DNA from: CAZERD01 sp964515405
GTDB lineage: Bacteria; Campylobacterota_A; Desulfurellia; Desulfurellales; CAZERD01
DNA: 64,000 nucleotides
Direction: 5' to 3'
Assembly: GCA_964515405.1 (NCBI GenBank)
Contig: CAZERD010000002.1
Span: forward strand, 1 to 64,000
Made by a program: the position numbers and the translations under genes. Numbering within the stretch: the first letter of the stretch is position 1; every line of letters starts with the position of its first letter. Under the pieces are notes generated by a model that did no database searches, was not told the origin of the DNA, and saw nothing but the letters and a program-made list of their open reading frames with translations. Below, piece after piece: positions 60,126 through 64,000 of this stretch.

Positions 60126-61661
60126 ATGGAATTTAAAAGCTTACTGTTCCCCGAAGGTTATCCAAAGAGAGCAGAAATGCCACCATACTTCCACGACCTC
60201 CACCTTGACAGAATAGTAAATGACATAACCAGAGAAAGAGATGAATACAACCTCAAACCCCTATTCTACACGAGCCTCAGAGACCCCGAGCTCATAAAAT
60301 ACAGACAGGAAATAGCATCCGAAATAGAAAAGCCACAAATACTACATCTAATAAAAGGTTTTTCAAACTCCATCAATAAGGTCCGCGAGTATCTTAAAAG
60401 GGCAGAGCAATCACATTATCAGTACCAAAAGGAAAGATGGATACTCGACGGAGCATCTATATACTGCCAATCTGTAATAACACTTAAAAAGGAACTTGAA
60501 AAGTCCCAGCTAAGAGCCCGTGGTTTCTTAGACTTCATAGGATATATCTCATCATACGTAAAGTCCCAACCATTCACTGCGCTCCTCAAAGACACTAAAG
60601 AGACAAAAGATGCCTTAAGCAGTATTAAATATGCTCTCTTCATCAAGGAAAACAAAATAAAGGTACAGAGATACAATGGGGAGAAAGACTACGGAGAAGA
60701 AATACTGAGTGTCTTTGAAAGGTTCAAAGCCCCAGACGCCGAAGAGATACATATCGAAGTATCAGACAGCGGTATAATGAACCACATTGAAGCAAAGATA
60801 TTAGAGCTTGTGGCAAGGCTATACCCAAAAGAATTCAGTATGCTAGAGAATTTTTATAGCAAACACAAAACATTTATGGATAGCATGATCATAAGTTTTG
60901 AGAGGGAAGCACAGTTTTATGTGGCCTATATAGAGTACATACAGCCTCTTGAAGATATGGGCTTACACTTCTGCTATCCAGATATATCAGACAAAGACGA
61001 TATACTCAACAGGAATGGTTTTGATATTGCCTTGGCCCACACGATAATGAAGCAAAACAAAGGGAGAGTTGTACCCAATGACTTCGACCTGAAAAATGGA
61101 GAAAGGATATTCATAATAACTGGCCCCAACCAGGGCGGGAAAACAACATTTGCAAGGGCTTTCGGTCAAATACACTACCTATTCTCACTGGGACTAAAGG
61201 TTCCTGGCTCCGAATCCAGACTTCCTATATTCGATAGAATATATACGCATTTTGAAAGGGAAGAAACAACAAGGAGTCTCAGGGGTAAACTGGAAGATGA
61301 ACTCATTAGAATGAAGGAAATATTAGACAAAGCCACAGGGGATAGTATTATAATAATGAATGAATCTTTCTCCTCAACAAGTTTGGAGGATGCCCTTTTC
61401 TTAGCCAGTAGCATACTGAAACAGATACTTGATCTTGATGCAGTGGGTTTATTTGTCACCTTTATGTATGAGCTATCCAGGATGGATAAGAGGATAGTAA
61501 GTCTCACGAGCACAGTTAGAAAGGATGATGTAACCCAGAGAACTTACAAAATTATCAGAAGAATGGCTGACGGCATATCTTATGCTCTATCGATAGCGAA
61601 TAAGCACTGCCTCACATATAACTGCCTTATCAACAAACTAAAGAAGAGACTGGATGCATGA
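60126..61661 (+). CDS. MutS-like ATPase, first of tandem pair
   Basis: 511 residues. Alpha-helical N-terminal part (about 1-320) without mismatch-recognition or connector domains, then the MutS ATPase: Walker A GPNQGGKT (333-340) and the Walker B region SIIIMNESFSSTSLED, in which the usual Asp is Asn412. This puts it with the MutS-related branches outside MutS1/MutS2; no Smr nuclease domain follows. TTGAAC (60073-60078) and TATCCT (60096-60101) could be its promoter. The stop overlaps the next start by four bases. Confidence 0.85.
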   Translation: MEFKSLLFPEGYPKRAEMPPYFHDLHLDRIVNDITRERDEYNLKPLFYTSLRDPELIKYRQEIASEIEKPQILHLIKGFSNSINKVREYLKRAEQSHYQYQKERWILDGASIYCQSVITLKKELEKSQLRARGFLDFIGYISSYVKSQPFTALLKDTKETKDALSSIKYALFIKENKIKVQRYNGEKDYGEEILSVFERFKAPDAEEIHIEVSDSGIMNHIEAKILELVARLYPKEFSMLENFYSKHKTFMDSMIISFEREAQFYVAYIEYIQPLEDMGLHFCYPDISDKDDILNRNGFDIALAHTIMKQNKGRVVPNDFDLKNGERIFIITGPNQGGKTTFARAFGQIHYLFSLGLKVPGSESRLPIFDRIYTHFEREETTRSLRGKLEDELIRMKEILDKATGDSIIIMNESFSSTSLEDALFLASSILKQILDLDAVGLFVTFMYELSRMDKRIVSLTSTVRKDDVTQRTYKIIRRMADGISYALSIANKHCLTYNCLINKLKKRLDA

Positions 61662-63160
61662 AAGTACATTTAATGTTTAAGGATAGAGATTTTAATATAA
61701 ATCAACCGCTACCGCCTCACCACAAAGACTTAACATCAGACCTGGAATTAGAAATACTGTTTGAGGCCATGTCCAATGGAGACGAGCTCTTATACGATGC
61801 CTCAAAAAAAGCTCTACTCTCAAGCTTGGACGATATAGAAACCATACTATACAGACAGGGAGTGCTAAAGGACTGCATAAGAAATCCCAATACCGTCAGG
61901 GAAATATACTCCATAGCAACAGAAGCAATCCAAAAAGAAAAGGGATCTTTCTTATGGGCGTTCAGTAAAACCCCAGGGAGTATATTGTCCTCATCGGTCA
62001 GGCTTATGGAATCTTTAATAGACACACTAAAAAAACTCAAAGCAGTAGCGGATAGATATGCAGACAGCTTCACGTCCGAGGGGTTCACAAACTTTATCAA
62101 TACTATAAGGGCTGAGCTAACAACGGAGTACTTCAATATCATACAAGAACATCTAAAGAGGCTCGAATTTCGGTCCGGGATCCTTGTCAGTGCAGGCTTA
62201 GGCGAAGGTAATAGAGGAATAAATTATGTATTAAGAGAGCCCACTGGAGAGAATAAGGGGTGGAAAACATTATTTAAAAGAGAGGAGTCCTACACCTTTT
62301 CCATACACGAGAGAGATGAAGCAGGATTCAAAGCACTCTCAGAACTGAAAGACAAAAGTTTGTATACAGTGGCAACAGCAGCTTACAGAGTAACAGTACA
62401 TGTCCTGAGCTTCTTCAAGACTCTACGTGCAGAGCTTGCATTCTACATAGGGGCCCTAAACCTTAGAAACAAACTACTTGAAATAGGAGAACCTGTGTGT
62501 TTCCCCCACCCTACGGTAAAAAATATTCGTTCCTTCAAGGGATTATATGAACCCTGTCTAGCCCTTACATCTCAAAAGATTGTTGTGGGCAACGATCTCA
62601 GTAGCGAGGGAGTAAACATCGTATTTATAACCGGAGCCAACCAGGGTGGAAAATCTGTGTTCCTAAGAAGCATTGGTGTAGCACAGATTATGATGCAATG
62701 CGGCATGTTTGTGCCTGCCTCTGAATACTCAGGCCGTGTGTGCCCATCTATCTTCACACACTTCAAAAGACAAGAAGACGAAGAGATGGAGAGCGGCAAG
62801 TTTGACGAAGAAATGAAAAGAATGAGCTTTATAGTAGATAGAATTAACAAGGGGTCCTTGGTGTTGTTTAATGAGTCTTTTGCTTCTACTAACGAACTTG
62901 AGGGATCCGAGGTAGCCAAACAAATATTAATGGGGCTAATGGAAAGCGGAATTGAGTCATTTTATGTAACACATATGTACAGGTTGACCGAGGAATTCTT
63001 CAAAAAAGGGATCGATGGCGTTCTCTTTCTAAGGGCTCATAGAGATGAAGATGGAAGAAGAACGTTTAAAATAATACCGGGGGAACCCCTACACACAAGC
63101 TTCGGAAAGGACCTGTATATTAGGGTATTTGGAGACCTAACAACTGGAAATAACCCTTGA
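61658..63160 (+). CDS. MutS-like ATPase, second of tandem pair
   Basis: 500 residues, distantly related to the upstream protein. N-terminal helical lever/clamp-like region (about 1-310), then Walker A GANQGGKS (326-333) and the same altered Walker B, LVLFNESFASTNELEG (Asn405-Glu406). It has no mismatch-binding domain and no nuclease domain. ATGA overlap with its partner implies equal synthesis and probably a heterodimer, since MutS ATPases work as dimers. Confidence 0.85.
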   Translation: MKVHLMFKDRDFNINQPLPPHHKDLTSDLELEILFEAMSNGDELLYDASKKALLSSLDDIETILYRQGVLKDCIRNPNTVREIYSIATEAIQKEKGSFLWAFSKTPGSILSSSVRLMESLIDTLKKLKAVADRYADSFTSEGFTNFINTIRAELTTEYFNIIQEHLKRLEFRSGILVSAGLGEGNRGINYVLREPTGENKGWKTLFKREESYTFSIHERDEAGFKALSELKDKSLYTVATAAYRVTVHVLSFFKTLRAELAFYIGALNLRNKLLEIGEPVCFPHPTVKNIRSFKGLYEPCLALTSQKIVVGNDLSSEGVNIVFITGANQGGKSVFLRSIGVAQIMMQCGMFVPASEYSGRVCPSIFTHFKRQEDEEMESGKFDEEMKRMSFIVDRINKGSLVLFNESFASTNELEGSEVAKQILMGLMESGIESFYVTHMYRLTEEFFKKGIDGVLFLRAHRDEDGRRTFKIIPGEPLHTSFGKDLYIRVFGDLTTGNNP

Positions 63161-63185
63161 CAATGGTGTATAATCTTAATATACT
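63157..63185 (+). promoter_or_regulatory. tRNA-Met promoter
   Basis: Perfect TTGACA (63157-63162), 17 bases, TATACT (63180-63185), 18 bases before the mature tRNA. TTGACA overlaps the upstream stop codon. Confidence 0.7.
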
Positions 63186-63203
63186 TTGCACTGCTTTTGT
63201 CTG

Positions 63204-63279
63204 GGGCCCATAGCTCAGCTGGTAGAGCCACCGGCTCATAACCGGTTGGTCCCAGGTTCGAGTCCTGGTGGGCCCACCA
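63204..63279 (+). tRNA. tRNA-Met (anticodon CAT), elongator-like
   Basis: 76 bases with encoded CCA. Acceptor GGGCCCA/TGGGCCC fully paired, so it is not an initiator; D-arm GCTC/GAGC, anticodon stem ACCGG/CCGGT around CTCATAA (CAT), T-arm CCAGG-TTCGAGT-CCTGG. A lysidine-modified isoleucine tRNA shares this anticodon but the sequence is closer to elongator Met. Confidence 0.92.
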
Positions 63280-63286
63280 CTTACTA

Positions 63287-64000
63287 ATGAAGGTTTTGGA
63301 GTTAGTTTCAGTACTTGAAACATATTTTCCCAAATCCCTCCAAGAAGGTTGGGATAATTCCGGACTTCAAGTTTCCCCAGAGGATGATTCCATAGACGGT
63401 ATATTGCTGTGCCTTGATGTAGGATTAGAATCTATTAGTGAAGCACGAACAAAAAAATGTAATCTTATAATATCTCACCATCCGCTTATATTCAGAGATC
63501 TCAAGTCCGTTGACAAAAATATATATCCAGGGAACGTGATATACAGCGCTGTAAAACACGGTATTGGCATCTACAGTTTCCATACGAACCTGGATAAGGC
63601 AAACGGAGGATTAAATGATTTCCTCTGTAACCTATTAGGTCTACAGGACATCAGTCCCACTGAGAAATCTCCCTTCTTAAGAATAGGTAGGCTCCCGAAG
63701 GCTATACCACTTGTAAAGCTCGTCAAACTCGTAAAAGAAATACTTGGAGTAAGCACAGTTAAGTATGTTGGAAAGGATGACTCCCTCATTGACTTAGTCT
63801 CCGTGTGCCCAGGCAGTGGAAGTAGCCTTATATACAACATCCCACGTGAAGTAGATCTGTTTATTACTGGCGACCTAAAGCATCATGAAGCATTCTACGC
63901 CAGGGAGATAGGGATTAATGTTATAGATATCACGCACTTCTATAGCGAGACGGCCTCCAAACTACTACTGAAGGAAAAAATAGCAGAACTATGCGGTGGA
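63287..64000 (+). CDS. Nif3-like dinuclear metal centre protein, 3' end outside window
   Basis: 238 codons without stop from ATG 63287. SGLQVSPEDDSIDGILLCLD, LIISHHPLIF with the metal-ligand His pair, YSFHTNLDKANGGLNDFL and VDLFITGDLKHHEA are NIF3/YbgI signatures (GTP cyclohydrolase I type 2-like). Physiological function is unsettled in the family. It starts seven bases after the tRNA CCA without a ribosome site, so it shares the tRNA promoter. Truncated by the window edge. Confidence 0.9.
   Translation, partial: MKVLELVSVLETYFPKSLQEGWDNSGLQVSPEDDSIDGILLCLDVGLESISEARTKKCNLIISHHPLIFRDLKSVDKNIYPGNVIYSAVKHGIGIYSFHTNLDKANGGLNDFLCNLLGLQDISPTEKSPFLRIGRLPKAIPLVKLVKLVKEILGVSTVKYVGKDDSLIDLVSVCPGSGSSLIYNIPREVDLFITGDLKHHEAFYAREIGINVIDITHFYSETASKLLLKEKIAELCGG

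Noticed and set aside
63169..63174. TATAAT as -10 box of the tRNA-Met promoter
   Set aside because: Only six bases separate it from TTGACA and nothing like a -35 box lies 17 bases upstream; TATACT at 63180 has correct spacing.
1..64000. CRISPR arrays, insertion sequences, prophage or rRNA
   Set aside because: No regularly spaced repeats, transposase or phage genes, or rRNA sequence were recognised; apart from the galE relic, no gene-free stretch exceeds 300 bases.

Overview
This is a compact window, about 41-42% GC by eye, from a thermophilic bacterium. The best temperature marker is the pair at 9958-12393: a fused inositol-phosphate cytidylyltransferase/di-myo-inositol-phosphate-phosphate synthase followed by an archaeal-type inositol-phosphate synthase. 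Together these make the heat-stress solute di-myo-inositol phosphate, known from thermophilic bacteria such as Aquifex and Thermotoga and from hyperthermophilic archaea. A Gram-negative envelope is implied by Mla lipid-transport genes, a Wzz-like protein and periplasmic exports. Anaerobic or nitrosative life is suggested by a hybrid-cluster protein under an HcpR-type regulator. A deep-branching lineage (Thermosulfidibacter, Aquificota or Desulfobacterota-like) is my inference and is not proven by anything here.

Layout. 1-1654 (minus): S49-like membrane protease, rpmE, a cysteine-less TusA-like protein, tRNA-Arg and a partial gene, with the tRNA overlapped on both sides. 1830-8769 (plus): DksA/TraR protein, ComF, L-2-hydroxyglutarate oxidase-like enzyme, then a branched-chain amino-acid-type ABC importer whose two ATPases are fused. 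8788-9782 (minus): ArsR regulator and FmdE-like protein. 9958-12393 (plus): di-myo-inositol phosphate synthesis. 12413-15094 (minus): DedA, MFS carrier and secreted polysaccharide-lyase-like protein, with overlapping ends. 15131-18947 (plus): methyltransferase, DprA, topoisomerase I. 18966-26156 (minus): a long same-strand run with a degenerate CBS/DRTGG pyrophosphatase-like protein, H+-pumping pyrophosphatase, purS, purQ, hemL, atpZ, atpI, atpB, atpE. 26333-31102 (plus): rimO, M50 protease, trpS, degenerate GGDEF protein, Wzz-like protein and a decayed galE. 31165-44086 (plus): NCS1 permease, CoA-disulfide-reductase-like enzyme, thrC, rpsO, pnp, M16 peptidase, class V aminotransferase, hisZ, purA, HIT, aroQ, cation-efflux protein. 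44167-50025 (plus): malate dehydrogenase, two-subunit fumarase, succinate dehydrogenase CDAB, so malate, fumarate and succinate conversion is encoded together. 50098-53619 (plus): MlaE-MlaF-MlaD plus a Nudix hydrolase. 53620-57861 (minus): acs, exported cupin, hcp. 57936-58574 (plus): HcpR. 58575-59975 (minus): exported Ntn-hydrolase. 60126-63160 (plus): two MutS-like ATPases in tandem. 63204-64000 (plus): tRNA-Met and a Nif3-like gene cut by the window end.

Regulation that can be read directly: many sigma70-type promoters (TTGACA-like and TATAAT-like boxes, mostly with 17-bp spacing), some so close to start codons that the mRNA should be leaderless or nearly so (arsR, rimO). The promoter and Shine-Dalgarno positions at mlaE leave only an ATT (or ATA) initiation codon. 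An FNR/HcpR-type palindrome lies between hcp and hcpR at the position expected for activation of hcp.

The most interesting points are the catalytically dead-looking CBS/DRTGG pyrophosphatase relative beside the membrane pyrophosphatase and ATP synthase genes; a Na+-like ligand set in the ATP synthase c subunit beside a K+-independent H+-type pyrophosphatase; the tandem MutS-like ATPases that share an altered Walker B; and the tRNA embedded between two overlapping coding regions. No CRISPR array, IS element, prophage or rRNA was seen.
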